NCBI GenBank assembly: GCA_905215475.1
Contig: CAJMPW010000001.1
Location: forward strand, 475,503 to 539,502
Direction: 5' to 3'
Source of the DNA: CAG-103 sp905215475
Lineage (GTDB): Bacteria > Bacillota > Clostridia > Oscillospirales > Oscillospiraceae
DNA: 64,000 nucleotides
A program made the translations under genes and the position numbers. The first letter of the stretch is position 1; the number at the start of each line of letters is the position of its first letter. Below are positions 28,816 through 38,171 of the stretch, piece by piece. The notes beneath the pieces are model-generated. The model had not been told where the DNA came from. It ran no database searches and worked only from the letters and a program-made list of their open reading frames with translations.

Positions 28816-30255
28816 TCACTTGCAGCGGCGCAGCACCTCGAGCGTATAGCGCCAGACGCGCTGCACGGAGGCGATGTGCATCCGCTCGCGGCAGGTGTGG
28901 ATCTCCGTCAGATCAGGGCCGAAGGATACGCAGTCGAGCCCCGGCAATTTCCCGGCGAACAGACCGCATTCCACGCCCGCGTGGATGGCCTCCACCTTCG
29001 GGTCATGACCGTACTGCTCGCGGAAGACATCGATCATCCGCTCACGCAGCGGCGAGTCCTTGCGAAATTCCCACGCAGGATAATCGCCTGAGACGTCAAC
29101 GCTGCCGCCGAGCTGCGCCATCAGGCAGCGCAGACGCGCGACGAGCATCTCCTTTTGTGTGGCCACGCTGCTGCGCAAGCAAAACGACGCCTGCACGCAC
29201 TGCTCGTCCGTGGTCAGGATGCCGAGGTTCAGCGACGTCTGCACCAGCCCTGGAATGTCCCGGCTCATGGCCTGTACGCCGTTCGGCAGGCAGCAGAGCA
29301 TACATACGGCGCGCTGCGTGGACGCCGCGTCCATCGGCGGCATCTGCGGCTGCGCCGGATCGGCGCGCACGAACACGTCCGGGTCTGCGGCCGCATATTC
29401 GTGCCGGAACGCCGCGTCCATATCCGCGATCGCGGCCTGCGCCGCGTCAGGGTCGGCGACGGTGATGACGGCGCGGCTCTCGCGCGGGATGGCGTTGTCC
29501 TTCAGTCCGCCGTCCGCGCAGACGACGCGCAGCGCCGTGCGCGCACCGACGGCGCACAGCACACGCCCGAGAAGCTGGTTTGCGTTGCCGCGCCCCTTGT
29601 CGATCTCCGCACCCGAGTGCCCGCCGAGCAGACCGCCGACCGTGACGGTGAGCGCCGTGCCCGAAAACGCCCCGCGCGTGACCGGCAGCGTGCACACGGA
29701 GACGTTGCCGCCCGCGCAGCTGACGGTGAGGATGCCTTCGTCCTCGGAGTCGATGTTGAGCATCGTGCGCCCCTGGAGCACGGAGGCATCGAGCGCGTCC
29801 GCGCCGAGCATACCGGTCTCCTCATCGACCGTGAGCACCACCTCGAGCGGGGGATGCGGGATGTCGTCCGCATCCAGAATGGCAAGCGCCATCGCAACGG
29901 CGATGCCGTCGTCCCCACCGAGGGTCGTGCCGCGCGCGCCGATCGTGTCGCCGTCTATGAAGAGGTCAAGCCCTTCGCGGGTCAGGTCCTTCGTGCAGTC
30001 CGGCGCGGTCTCGCAGACCATGTCCATGTGCCCCTGCAAAATGACCGGCGCGGCGGTCTCATAGCCCGGCGTGCCGGGGCAGAAGATGATGACGTTGTTG
30101 TGTGCGTCCTGAATGTGGCGCAGACCGCGCGCGGCTGCAAAGCGCACAAGATAGTCGCTGATCGCCTTCGTGTTTCCCGAGCCGTGCGGGATGGCGCACA
30201 GCTGCTCGAAGTGCGCAAAGACGGCCTGCGGCTGCAGATGTTCCAAGATCGGCAT
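28816..30255 (-). CDS. pepD: Aminoacyl-histidine dipeptidase (peptidase D, M20 family)
   Basis: 479-residue zinc dipeptidase. Metal and catalytic motifs are in order: QGHMDMVCE (His, Asp), LGGDDGIAVA (bridging Asp), VDEETGMLGA (catalytic Glu pair), NIDSEDEG and HAGVECGLF near the C terminus. It releases amino acids from Xaa-His and similar dipeptides in the cytoplasm. The start is the ATG at 30255 after AGGAGACACACC; the frame extends to 30321 without support. It is the last gene of a probable minus-strand run that begins at the glycosyltransferase. Confidence 0.9.
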   Translation of the reverse strand: MPILEHLQPQAVFAHFEQLCAIPHGSGNTKAISDYLVRFAAARGLRHIQDAHNNVIIFCPGTPGYETAAPVILQGHMDMVCETAPDCTKDLTREGLDLFIDGDTIGARGTTLGGDDGIAVAMALAILDADDIPHPPLEVVLTVDEETGMLGADALDASVLQGRTMLNIDSEDEGILTVSCAGGNVSVCTLPVTRGAFSGTALTVTVGGLLGGHSGAEIDKGRGNANQLLGRVLCAVGARTALRVVCADGGLKDNAIPRESRAVITVADPDAAQAAIADMDAAFRHEYAAADPDVFVRADPAQPQMPPMDAASTQRAVCMLCCLPNGVQAMSRDIPGLVQTSLNLGILTTDEQCVQASFCLRSSVATQKEMLVARLRCLMAQLGGSVDVSGDYPAWEFRKDSPLRERMIDVFREQYGHDPKVEAIHAGVECGLFAGKLPGLDCVSFGPDLTEIHTCRERMHIASVQRVWRYTLEVLRRCK

Positions 30256-30313
30256 GGTGTGTCTCCTTTCGTGATAAAAGCCGGCGGGCACGACCGTGTC
30301 CGCCGGTGAGTGA

Positions 30314-30892
30314 TCAGACATCTTCCGGGATCTGTACCCGGGACAGGGAAGCGCGGATATTGCCCGTGAACAGCAGACTCAGGCGGCGGATCTGCGTCTC
30401 GAGATCCTCCTTCATGCCGTTTTCGAGCCACTCATAGAAAATGTCCGTGATGCCGAAGCGGTAGAGATCACACACGAGTTTTTTGTCCTGCTCGCTCACG
30501 CGCAGCCCCTTTGCCTGCTGTTCGACGTAGTTGCGCATCATTTCCTCGGACACGCGGTTGACGTGCCCCTCCAGCTCGAGCCGGTGCGAGGAGGTGTAGA
30601 TGTGATAGACGGCGCGCTTGTGCTCGCGTGCAAAGCGGGACGCAGTGATCATGCACTCCTCCCAGCTGCCGGTCGCCTTAAACTCGGCGATCGCGCGGTC
30701 GGTCTCACGGCGCAGGATGATGTCGAGCAGCTCGAAGAGGTCGGAGTAGTGATAGTAGAACGTCCGGCGCGTGATCTGACATTCTTCTACGAGCTGTGTC
30801 ACGGTGATCTTATCAAACGGCTGCTCGGACAGCAGTTTCAGGAACGTGTCCTGAATGGCGGCTTCGGTCAAGTGTGCCAAGCGGGATTCCAC
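30314..30892 (-). CDS. TetR-family transcriptional regulator
   Basis: 192 residues. The N-terminal helix-turn-helix (about 8-55) includes FDKITVTQLVEECQITRRTFYYHYSD, typical of TetR. The C-terminal ligand or dimerisation domain resembles the DhaS-like type. It lies between the acyltransferase and pepD genes. Its targets are not evident; lipid synthesis genes next to it are candidates. Confidence 0.85.
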   Translation of the reverse strand: MESRLAHLTEAAIQDTFLKLLSEQPFDKITVTQLVEECQITRRTFYYHYSDLFELLDIILRRETDRAIAEFKATGSWEECMITASRFAREHKRAVYHIYTSSHRLELEGHVNRVSEEMMRNYVEQQAKGLRVSEQDKKLVCDLYRFGITDIFYEWLENGMKEDLETQIRRLSLLFTGNIRASLSRVQIPEDV

Positions 30893-30913
30893 CTTTCTGG
30901 GCGTGCGGCGCGG

Positions 30914-31717
30914 TCATCGCGCGGCTGGATTTTGGTCCTGTGCGGGTAGATATTCAATGTGCGCATAGCTGTTGCGCTCAGAAACGGTGTCGCACAGGAA
31001 GGTATAGACTTTCTTATGCAGATCCCGCCGGGCGCTGCGCGGCGGCAGGGCGGCGTCGGGATAAAACGGGTCGCTTACGACGACCGTGATGCGCGGCGGC
31101 AGCGCGCGCAGCAGCTTTCTCTGCCGGTAGACGACGGCTGCGGCGACGGCGGGCAGCCGTTCGCGCACGGGGTAGGAAAACGCCGTGTCCGGGAACGGCC
31201 GGATGCCGTTGTAGTACGGCCAGATGTGCGCCTCGGGGTAGATCATCACGGCCTGACCGCGTTCGAGCCGGCGGTGCATGGCGGCCAGAAACTGCCGCGT
31301 GCCGTCGATGGTGTTCGCCAGCGGGATCGCGCCGAGCATCTGCACGATGTTGCGCACGCCCGGGATCGAGACGGTGTCGGCGGAGGTGATGATGTTCGCG
31401 CGCCGCGGAAACGCCAGCAGCGTCGGGATGAAGGCATCAGCCAGTGTGTTCGTGTGGTTGCCGTAGAGAAAGTATCCGCCCGGCAGTGCGCGCAGCGCCT
31501 TGCGGTTTTCGATGCGCAGACCGAACACGAGCTTGCAGTATAAAAACAGAAACGGCGTCATCACCATCCGGTATACGACGAAGGCGAGCGCGTTCCAGAG
31601 CGGTCCTTCGTGCTCATACGGGAAATCCGCGCCGATCTGCTTCGGGCGGATGCGCCCGTTGGTCGGCGCAAAGTCGTCGTGCAGCGGATCGTGATAGTAG
31701 ACGGTCTTGCGGCTCAT
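30914..31717 (-). CDS. 1-acyl-sn-glycerol-3-phosphate acyltransferase-like protein (PlsC domain)
   Basis: 267 residues. One hydrophobic segment near 45-65 precedes the acyltransferase motif YGNHTNTLADAF, where the His and Asp are five residues apart rather than the usual four, a variant seen in a Firmicutes subgroup. The second block is YPEAHIWPYYNG in place of the standard EGTR. It should acylate a glycerophosphate or related lipid at the membrane. It overlaps the upstream glycosyltransferase gene by 4 bases, which suggests a shared lipid or glycolipid pathway. Confidence 0.75.
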   Translation of the reverse strand: MSRKTVYYHDPLHDDFAPTNGRIRPKQIGADFPYEHEGPLWNALAFVVYRMVMTPFLFLYCKLVFGLRIENRKALRALPGGYFLYGNHTNTLADAFIPTLLAFPRRANIITSADTVSIPGVRNIVQMLGAIPLANTIDGTRQFLAAMHRRLERGQAVMIYPEAHIWPYYNGIRPFPDTAFSYPVRERLPAVAAAVVYRQRKLLRALPPRITVVVSDPFYPDAALPPRSARRDLHKKVYTFLCDTVSERNSYAHIEYLPAQDQNPAAR

Positions 31718-32856
31718 GCCGGATCACTGACCAGTGCGGCGGCGTCAAAGAGCATCTGCTCCATCTGGCGCATACAGTTCTGCTGCTCAAACTGCGTGCC
31801 GCTGTCGAGATATCTGCGGCTGTAGTCGGCGCGCTCGTCCGGGTGGCTCACCCAGTAGTCGATCTTGCGCGCCATGTCCTCCGCGTCCTTATTTTTAAAT
31901 AGAGACTTCTCGTCGAGCGCGAAGGCCTTGGCCGCGCTCTTGGGCGAGTCGGCGATGACCGGCACCAGCCCGCAGGCGATGGCCTCCAGACAGGCGATCG
32001 ACTCGATCTCCACCTCGGCGGGGTGGCAGTAGAGGTCGGCGCAGCGCAGCAGATTCAGCAGCTCCTGCCGCGTGAAGAACGAGATCTCCATGTCCACGCC
32101 GCACCGTTCGGCAAGGTGGCGGTAGTGCGCCTCGCGCGGACCTTCACCGGCGAGGATGAGATGGATCTGCTCACGGTAGGCCGAGCGGCCGATGGCCTCG
32201 ATGAGGATCTCCTGATTTTTTTCGCTCGACAGGCGGCCGGTCGAGACGATGAGGAACTTATCCTCAAGCCCCTCCGGACGCGTGGCCGGGCCGGGCGTGA
32301 ACATACTGTTGACGCCGTTGGAGATCACGCGGCCGTTCGTCGGACCGACGACGGCCTCAAATGTGTCGCGGATAAACTGCGTGGGGTAGTGGATGATGTC
32401 CGAATACTGGTACACCATCTGGTAGCACGCGCGGTACACGCCGCGGTTGATGGCGGCCGAGTCCTTGCACAGAAAGTGCGCCGTGACGTTTTCCGCCTGA
32501 CAGTGGAAGCTCGACGTGATGGGCTTGTTGTATGCCTTGGCGATCTTTACCGCCGTGTGTGACAGGCGCAGCACGAACGTCGTGTGCACGACGTCACAGT
32601 CGCGGATCGCCTCCTCGAGGATGGAGCGGTCCACGCGCGGCAGCGTCACGCCGTTGCGCTCCACGATCGGGTTGAGCAGATAGAGATTGCGCTCCGGCAC
32701 GACGTAGAAGCACTCGTTTCCGGCCTTGTCCTGATCGGCGCAGACCACACGCACGGTGTGCCCCTGCGCACGCAGATACCGGATGAGATTCATGCAGGCG
32801 ATGGTGGTGCCGTTGTTCTCTTCACCCAGGATGTCGCAGACAATCGTAATCGTCAT
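31714..32856 (-). CDS. Glycosyltransferase, GT4 family
   Basis: 380 residues with a GT-B fold. The C-terminal donor-binding half has VSTGRLSSEKNQEILIEA and the E-x7-E motif EIESIACLEAIACGLVP. The N-terminal glycine loop is ENNGTTIACMNL. GT4 enzymes retain the anomeric configuration; many clostridial members glucosylate diacylglycerol. Because it overlaps a PlsC-type acyltransferase gene, a glycolipid product is the best guess. The ribosome binding site is weak (GCAAGGAATGATACGACAC). Confidence 0.75.
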   Translation of the reverse strand: MTITIVCDILGEENNGTTIACMNLIRYLRAQGHTVRVVCADQDKAGNECFYVVPERNLYLLNPIVERNGVTLPRVDRSILEEAIRDCDVVHTTFVLRLSHTAVKIAKAYNKPITSSFHCQAENVTAHFLCKDSAAINRGVYRACYQMVYQYSDIIHYPTQFIRDTFEAVVGPTNGRVISNGVNSMFTPGPATRPEGLEDKFLIVSTGRLSSEKNQEILIEAIGRSAYREQIHLILAGEGPREAHYRHLAERCGVDMEISFFTRQELLNLLRCADLYCHPAEVEIESIACLEAIACGLVPVIADSPKSAAKAFALDEKSLFKNKDAEDMARKIDYWVSHPDERADYSRRYLDSGTQFEQQNCMRQMEQMLFDAAALVSDPA

Positions 32857-33094
32857 TGTGTCGTATCATTCCTTGCATTTAGAATTGACAGGGGATGCCT
32901 GCCGCAAGACGCGACGCTCATCATTGTAACCGGCAAAAATGAGAGCCGCATTAGAAAACGGTTTTTTCGGCAAATCGTTCGTCATATCCAAAAAACCTCA
33001 CCCTATCATAACATATTTGTGCGTGTGAGAAAACTACCCACGTGACCAAAATTGTGACATGAACAGGCGAAAAATTGCAAAAATCTGCGCCCCC

Positions 33095-33123
33095 TTGAAT
33101 TTGACGGACGAATCATGTATGAT
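33095..33123 (+). promoter_or_regulatory. Promoter of the CoA-transferase gene
   Basis: TTGAAT and TATGAT spaced by 17 bases. The divergent gap 32857-33173 holds this promoter; a promoter for the glycosyltransferase must also lie here but I could not place it. Confidence 0.65.
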
Positions 33124-33173
33124 AATAAGTACCCAATCGTACACATTTTTTGTTTGAGGAGAGCAAATATATT

Positions 33174-34481
33174 ATGACAGATTTTCAGAAGATGTATCAG
33201 GACAAACTGACGACGCCGGAGCGCATTGCGCAGCAGGTGCAGTCCGGCTGGGTCATCGGTATGGACACGGCGACCTCCCAGACCCCGGCCATCATGGCTG
33301 CGATGGCGGAGCACATCCGCAATACCGACATCACCGGCGTGAAGGTGCAGACCCTGCTCGACGGCTATCCGTTCGACTTCTATACCGACCCGACGCTGGC
33401 CGGCAAGATGACGGGCTACAGCTGGTTTTCCAGCAGCGCGGCGCGCAAGGCGGTCAATGCCGGCTATGCCGACATCATCCCCGCGTACTACCGCGACTTC
33501 CCGACCCGCATCCGCACCGAGTATGACTACGACGCCGTGTGCGTCGAGGTCTCGCCCATGGACAGCCACGGCTACTTCAGCCTCGCGCTCAACGGCTCTT
33601 ATATCGACGCCATGCTCGATAAGACCAAGCGCATTTATCTCGAGGTCAACAATCGCCAGCCCCGCGCGCTGTGTGGCTCGCTGATCCACATCTCGCAGGT
33701 CGACGCGCTTGTGGAGTATCACCATGACCTGCCGGTGCTGCCGCCGGTGCAGCTTGACGACGTGAGCAAGACGATCGGCGGTCTCATCGCCGACCTCATC
33801 CCGGACGGCGCGTGCCTGCAGCTCGGCATCGGTGCGATCCCGGATGCGACCGGCATGGCGCTCAAGAGCAAGCACGACCTCGGCATCCACACCGAGATGT
33901 TCACCGACTCCATGGTCGAGCTGATCGAGTGCGGCGCGGTCAACAACAGCAAAAAGCAGATCCACCGCGGCAAGACCGTCACGACGTTTGCCTTCGGCTC
34001 GCAGCGCATCTATGATTTCGTCGACGACAACCCGTCGGTCGAGATCCTGCCGGTCGACTATGTCAACGACCCGAACGTTATCTGCCAGAACGACAATATG
34101 ATCTCCATCAACGCGGCGGTCGAGGTCGACCTCTTCGGTCAGGTCTGCGCCGAGTCGGTCGGCACGAAGCATATGTCCGGCTCCGGCGGTCAGATCGACT
34201 ACGTCCGCGGCGCCTGCCAGTCCCGCGGCGGCAAGAGCTTCATCGCCTTCACCTCTACGGCCAAGGGCGGCACGATCAGCAAGATCAAGTCCATCCTCAC
34301 GCCGGGCGCCGTCGTCACGACGAGCAAGAACGATGTTGACTACATCGTCACCGAGTACGGCGTGGCGCACCTGCGCGGCCGCAGCCTCGGTGAGCGTGCC
34401 CGCCAGCTCATCGCCATCGCGCACCCCGACTTCCGCGACGAGCTGACCTTTGAGGCCAAAAAGCGCGGCATGATGATCTGA
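33174..34481 (+). CDS. Acetyl-CoA hydrolase/transferase-family CoA-transferase (butyryl-CoA:acetate or 4-hydroxybutyrate type)
   Basis: 435 residues. Landmarks are VEVSPMDSHGYFSL, QLGIGAIPDA and GIHTEMFTDSMVELIE, which carries the glutamate that forms the CoA thioester in this family. The C-terminal part (GSGGQIDYVRGA, YGVAHLRGRSL) matches the butyryl-CoA:acetate / 4-hydroxybutyrate CoA-transferases. In gut clostridia such enzymes often make the last step of butyrate formation; the exact acyl substrate needs comparison. The start is the ATG at 33174; an in-frame TTG at 33150 is less likely. Monocistronic, with its own promoter and terminator. Confidence 0.85.
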   Translation: MTDFQKMYQDKLTTPERIAQQVQSGWVIGMDTATSQTPAIMAAMAEHIRNTDITGVKVQTLLDGYPFDFYTDPTLAGKMTGYSWFSSSAARKAVNAGYADIIPAYYRDFPTRIRTEYDYDAVCVEVSPMDSHGYFSLALNGSYIDAMLDKTKRIYLEVNNRQPRALCGSLIHISQVDALVEYHHDLPVLPPVQLDDVSKTIGGLIADLIPDGACLQLGIGAIPDATGMALKSKHDLGIHTEMFTDSMVELIECGAVNNSKKQIHRGKTVTTFAFGSQRIYDFVDDNPSVEILPVDYVNDPNVICQNDNMISINAAVEVDLFGQVCAESVGTKHMSGSGGQIDYVRGACQSRGGKSFIAFTSTAKGGTISKIKSILTPGAVVTTSKNDVDYIVTEYGVAHLRGRSLGERARQLIAIAHPDFRDELTFEAKKRGMMI

Positions 34482-34505
34482 TCTCATACCCGGTCTTACA
34501 ATGTA

Positions 34506-34545
34506 GATCCCGCTGTCCGCAACGCGCGGACAGCGGGATCCTTTT
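34506..34545 (+). terminator. Terminator of the CoA-transferase gene
   Basis: GATCCCGCTGTCCGC and GCGGACAGCGGGATC form a perfect 15-bp stem with loop AACGC, followed by CTTTTGTCTTTT. Confidence 0.85.
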
Positions 34546-34630
34546 GTCTTTTCCGCCGTAGGCGCGTTCTGTATCCCGACGCACACAATGGTGACGCGTG
34601 TTTCATCAAGAAATGCAATGTGTGCAAAAA

Positions 34631-34690
34631 GGTTACACTCGTCCTGCGCTGGTGCTTGTTCTGTTTTCGCAGCGAGACTATAGTGTAACC
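34631..34690 (+). promoter_or_regulatory. Lipase promoter framed by a 9-base inverted repeat
   Basis: TTGTTC (34656-34661) and TATAGT (34679-34684) are 17 bases apart. GGTTACACT (34631-34639) and its exact complement AGTGTAACC (34682-34690) bracket the promoter, the second copy overlapping the -10 box. The arrangement suggests a regulator with two half-sites or a DNA loop. Confidence 0.6.
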
Positions 34691-34744
34691 ATAAAAAGGG
34701 GACAGACATTCCACACTGCCCCAAAATCTATTGGAGGGATTTTC

Positions 34745-36715
34745 ATGAAGAAAACGTGGAGCAGAGTGCTCGCCACCGTTCTGGTGCTGGCTATGGTGCT
34801 TTGCATGCCCGGCTTCGCAGCAAGTGCTGACACGGTCGATTATGGCGCCGACCATGCGACCTCCGCTGCGGAACTGACAGACGCGGATCTGCCAGAGCTG
34901 CTGTCTTCCGACGGCAACCACTATCCGATCGTGATGGTGCACGGCCTGTTCGGCTGGGGCGGCACGGAAGTGCTCGGCCTGAACTACTGGGGCGGCTTCA
35001 GCAGCCTGCGCGACATCCTCAACAACGCCGGCTATCAGGTCTACACCCCGTCGATCGGCCCCGTCGCCAGCAACTGGGACCGCGCCTGCGAGCTGTACGC
35101 CTACCTCGTCGGCGGCACGGTCGACTACGGTGCGTATCACTCTGCCACGAACGGCCATGCCCGTTACGGCCGCACGTTCCCGGGCGTCCTGCCGGAGCTG
35201 AACAATCCGGACAGCGAGCTCAAGGTGCACCTGATCGGCCACAGCATGGGCGGCGAGACGATCCGCATGCTTGCGCAGCTGCTTGAAAACGGCGACGCCG
35301 ACGAGCGCAACGCCAGCCGCGGCGGCGATATCAGCCCGCTGTTCACCGGCGAGTGCCGCCACTGGATCGAGAGCATCACGACGCTGTGCACGCCGCACGA
35401 CGGCAGCCAGTATGACACCAAGGTCTATCAGAACATCGGCGATCTGGCGCAGTATGCCATGGGCATCATCGGCGCGGTCACCGGCTCGAACGTCAACGAG
35501 AACAACTTCGGTCTGGACTTCAAGCTGGACCAGTGGGGTCTGGTGCGCCAGCCCAACGAGTCCTACGCGAGCTACTTCAACCGCGTGGTCAACAGCAAGA
35601 TCTGGACGCAGCACACCAATGACCTGAGCGTCTATGACCTCGACGTCGATGGTGCGGCCGTGCTCAACGGCTATGCCAAGACGCAGGATGATATCTACTA
35701 CTTCTCCATCGCCTGCTCGAACACCCACCGCGATCCGCTGACCGGCCACTACCTGCCGAATGCCAGCATGAACCCGATGATGATCAAGAGCGGCACGTAC
35801 ATGGGCAGACACGTCAACTACGCGGTCGGCCATGTGAACATCACCCCCGAGTGGTGGGAGAATGACGGCATCGTCTCCGTCCGTTCTGCCATCCGCCCGC
35901 ACGAGAACTCCACGGATAAGTACAACGAGAACTACGGCGTCGGCACTGACGGCAAGATGACCTTCAAGGCCGGCACCAAGAAGGGTGTCTGGAACTACAT
36001 CGAGAAGATTGACAACACCGACCACATCAATATGGTCGGTCAGACGCAGAAATCCACCCACGCCATGCTGCAGGCGAAGTTCTTTGAACTCGCCAAGATG
36101 CTCAACAGCATCCCGGTCAGCAGCACGTCCGGCATCCATGCCTGCCCGGGCGCGCGCTTTACGGATATGCCGGCTTACGGCACGTGGGCGCATGATGGCC
36201 TGGATTACTGCATCCAGAACCGCATCATGAACGGCACGAGTGCGACCACCATCTCCCCGGACGGCATGACCACGCGTGCGCAGCTGGTCACGATGCTCTA
36301 CGCTCAGGCCGGCTGCCCGAAGACCACAAAGACCGGCCGCTTCACGGATCTGCGCGAGGGCTGGTATGTCGATGCGGTCAACTGGGCCGCGGAGCAGGGC
36401 ATCGTGTGCGGCACGAGCGCTGCCACGTTCTCCCCGGACGCGACGATCACGCGTCAGGATATGGCGACCATTCTCTATGGCTATGCTAAGAATGTTCTGG
36501 ATCTGAACGTGTTCCGGACTGCGGATCTGACCGGCTACCCGGACTACAGCAGCATCGCCGGCTACGCCCGCACGCCGATGTCCTGGGCGGTCGAACAGGG
36601 TCTGATCTCCGGCTCCGGCCATAGCGACGGCAGCGTTACCCTCGAGCCGAACGGCGCTGCGACCCGTGCGCAGACCGCTACGATCCTCATGCGTTTCTGC
36701 CAGAACGTCCTCTGA
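34745..36715 (+). CDS. Secreted lipase/esterase with three C-terminal SLH domains
   Basis: 656 residues. A signal peptide covers about 1-26 (MKKTWSRVLATVLVLAMVL, then AASA). The alpha/beta-hydrolase domain has the oxyanion region PIVMVHGLFGWGG, the nucleophile S167 in LIGHSMGG, and late Asp/His regions near WWENDG and DHINMVG, resembling the large staphylococcal/Geobacillus family I.5 lipases. Three SLH repeats (about 480-535, 545-600, 605-656) anchor it to the cell wall polymer. It should hydrolyse lipids at the cell surface. The ATG at 34745 follows TTGGAGGGATTTTC. Its own promoter and terminator make it a single-gene unit. Confidence 0.88.
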   Translation: MKKTWSRVLATVLVLAMVLCMPGFAASADTVDYGADHATSAAELTDADLPELLSSDGNHYPIVMVHGLFGWGGTEVLGLNYWGGFSSLRDILNNAGYQVYTPSIGPVASNWDRACELYAYLVGGTVDYGAYHSATNGHARYGRTFPGVLPELNNPDSELKVHLIGHSMGGETIRMLAQLLENGDADERNASRGGDISPLFTGECRHWIESITTLCTPHDGSQYDTKVYQNIGDLAQYAMGIIGAVTGSNVNENNFGLDFKLDQWGLVRQPNESYASYFNRVVNSKIWTQHTNDLSVYDLDVDGAAVLNGYAKTQDDIYYFSIACSNTHRDPLTGHYLPNASMNPMMIKSGTYMGRHVNYAVGHVNITPEWWENDGIVSVRSAIRPHENSTDKYNENYGVGTDGKMTFKAGTKKGVWNYIEKIDNTDHINMVGQTQKSTHAMLQAKFFELAKMLNSIPVSSTSGIHACPGARFTDMPAYGTWAHDGLDYCIQNRIMNGTSATTISPDGMTTRAQLVTMLYAQAGCPKTTKTGRFTDLREGWYVDAVNWAAEQGIVCGTSAATFSPDATITRQDMATILYGYAKNVLDLNVFRTADLTGYPDYSSIAGYARTPMSWAVEQGLISGSGHSDGSVTLEPNGAATRAQTATILMRFCQNVL

Positions 36716-36731
36716 GACTTTGTTTCAACAC

Positions 36732-36768
36732 ACAAGCCCGACGGAATGACCGTCGGGCTTGTCCTGTT
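36732..36768 (+). terminator. Terminator of the lipase gene
   Basis: ACAAGCCCGACGG and CCGTCGGGCTTGT form a perfect 13-bp stem with loop AATGA, then CCTGTTTT. Confidence 0.85.
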
Positions 36769-36782
36769 TTGTGCGCGAGCGC

Positions 36783-37508
36783 TTACCGCGCCTTTTCCCA
36801 GCCGTCGAGCGGCGCACGCTGGATCGCGCCGAACACCTTGCTGCGCAGATCGGGGTAGGTGAGGCTCATGGTGCGGATGAGCTCCTTGACCTCGCGCCGC
36901 TTGCTGCCGCGGTCCTCCGGGCAGGGGTTTTCGACGACCGGAAGCGCGAGCACCTTTGCGAGATTTGCGATGCGTCCCTCGCCGGCATAGAGCATCGGGC
37001 GGATCTGGTCCACGCCCGTGCGCGTCATGTGCGTCACCGGCTGAAAGCAGCTGATGCGCCCCTCGTACACGAGTGAGAGCAGGAAGGTCTCGACCGCGTC
37101 GTCAAAGTGATGACCGAGCGCGAGCTTCGTGATGCCGCGCTCGCTGAGTGCGGTGCACAGCGCGCCGCGGCGCATCTTGGCGCACAGGGAGCAGGGGTTA
37201 TCTTCCTTGCGCACGTCGAACACGACCTCCTTGATGTCGGTCTTCAGGCGCGTATACGGCACATCCAGCGACGCGCACAGCTCCGCCACCGGCGTGAAGT
37301 CCATGCCATCGAAGCCGAGCTCGACCGTGATCGCCTCGAGCGAAAACGGCTTCGGATAATACCGCCGCAGCTCATTGAGGGCGAGCAGCAGCACGAGCGA
37401 ATCCTTGCCGCCCGAGACGCCGACGGCGACGGTGTCGCCCGGCGCGATCATGTCATAATCCTCCACACACCGGCGCACCAGGCCGGTGAAAGCATTCAGG
37501 TCATTCAT
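36783..37508 (-). CDS. TtcA-like tRNA 2-thiolation PP-loop ATPase
   Basis: 241 residues. The PP-loop GVSGGKDSLVLL lies near residue 31, the Fe-S/sulfur motif CSLCAKMRRG near 103, and a further cysteine in ENPCPEDRGSKRREVK. This set defines the TtcA/TtuA group that thiolates tRNA (C32 in the TtcA case) using a [4Fe-4S] cluster. The start is the ATG at 37508 after CGGAGGTCTGCC; the frame extends to 37589 without support. Converges on the lipase gene. Confidence 0.82.
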   Translation of the reverse strand: MNDLNAFTGLVRRCVEDYDMIAPGDTVAVGVSGGKDSLVLLLALNELRRYYPKPFSLEAITVELGFDGMDFTPVAELCASLDVPYTRLKTDIKEVVFDVRKEDNPCSLCAKMRRGALCTALSERGITKLALGHHFDDAVETFLLSLVYEGRISCFQPVTHMTRTGVDQIRPMLYAGEGRIANLAKVLALPVVENPCPEDRGSKRREVKELIRTMSLTYPDLRSKVFGAIQRAPLDGWEKAR

Positions 37509-37608
37509 GGCAGACCTCCGAAAATGAAAATAGAAAATGCGAAATCGAGAGCAAAACGGAGTAAAACGGAGATTTTTAAAGCAAAGCAATATCTAAATGA
37601 AAATTCCG

Positions 37609-37677
37609 TTGACAGACTCCGGCGGTTGTGGTATAAAAGTAAGGCGCGAATGCGAGACCTATTCTACGTTCGCGCCT
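37609..37677 (+). promoter_or_regulatory. Promoter and L13 leader hairpin of rplM-rpsI
   Basis: TTGACA (37609-37614) and TATAAA (37632-37637) are 17 bases apart. The transcript would begin with AGGCGCGAA (37642-37650) pairing with TTCGCGCCT (37669-37677), the simple hairpin typical of the L13 autoregulatory leader in Firmicutes. Confidence 0.75.
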
Positions 37678-37725
37678 GAAAAATGTCAAAATGTTTTTCA
37701 ACACATTCTAATTGGAGGCACGAAT

Positions 37726-38154
37726 ATGTCCACTACTTTGCTGAACAAGGACACCGTCACCCGCAAGTGGTACGTTCTGGATGCAGCCGGCAAGCCGATG
37801 GGCAAGACCGCAGCGCTCGCTGCCGATCTGCTGCGCGGTAAGCTCAAGACCGACTACACCCCGCACGTTGACTGCGGCGACTTTGTCGTCATCATCAACG
37901 CCGAGCAGGCTGTGCTCACCGGCAAGAAGCTCGAGCAGAAGTACTACCGCACGCATTCCGGCTACCCCGGCGGCCTGCACGAGACGCAGTACAAGAAGCT
38001 CATGAAGGATAAGCCGGAGCTGGCTATGCGTCTGGCTGTTCGCGGCATGCTGCAGAAGAACACCATCGCCCAGTGGCAGCTCAAGCGCCTGAAGATCTAT
38101 CGCGGCGCCGAGCATCCCCATGCGGCACAGAAGCCCGAAGTCTGGGATCGCTGA
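37726..38154 (+). CDS. rplM: 50S ribosomal protein L13
   Basis: 142 residues, the usual length. WYVLDAAGKPMGKTAA, DFVVIINAEQAVLTGKK, HSGYPGG and YRGAEHPHAAQKPE are the family landmarks. L13 binds 23S rRNA early in 50S assembly and in Firmicutes represses its own leader. The ATG at 37726 follows TTGGAGGCACGAAT. rpsI follows after 17 bases. Confidence 0.97.
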   Translation: MSTTLLNKDTVTRKWYVLDAAGKPMGKTAALAADLLRGKLKTDYTPHVDCGDFVVIINAEQAVLTGKKLEQKYYRTHSGYPGGLHETQYKKLMKDKPELAMRLAVRGMLQKNTIAQWQLKRLKIYRGAEHPHAAQKPEVWDR

Positions 38155-38171
38155 GAAGGAGGAAATAGAAC

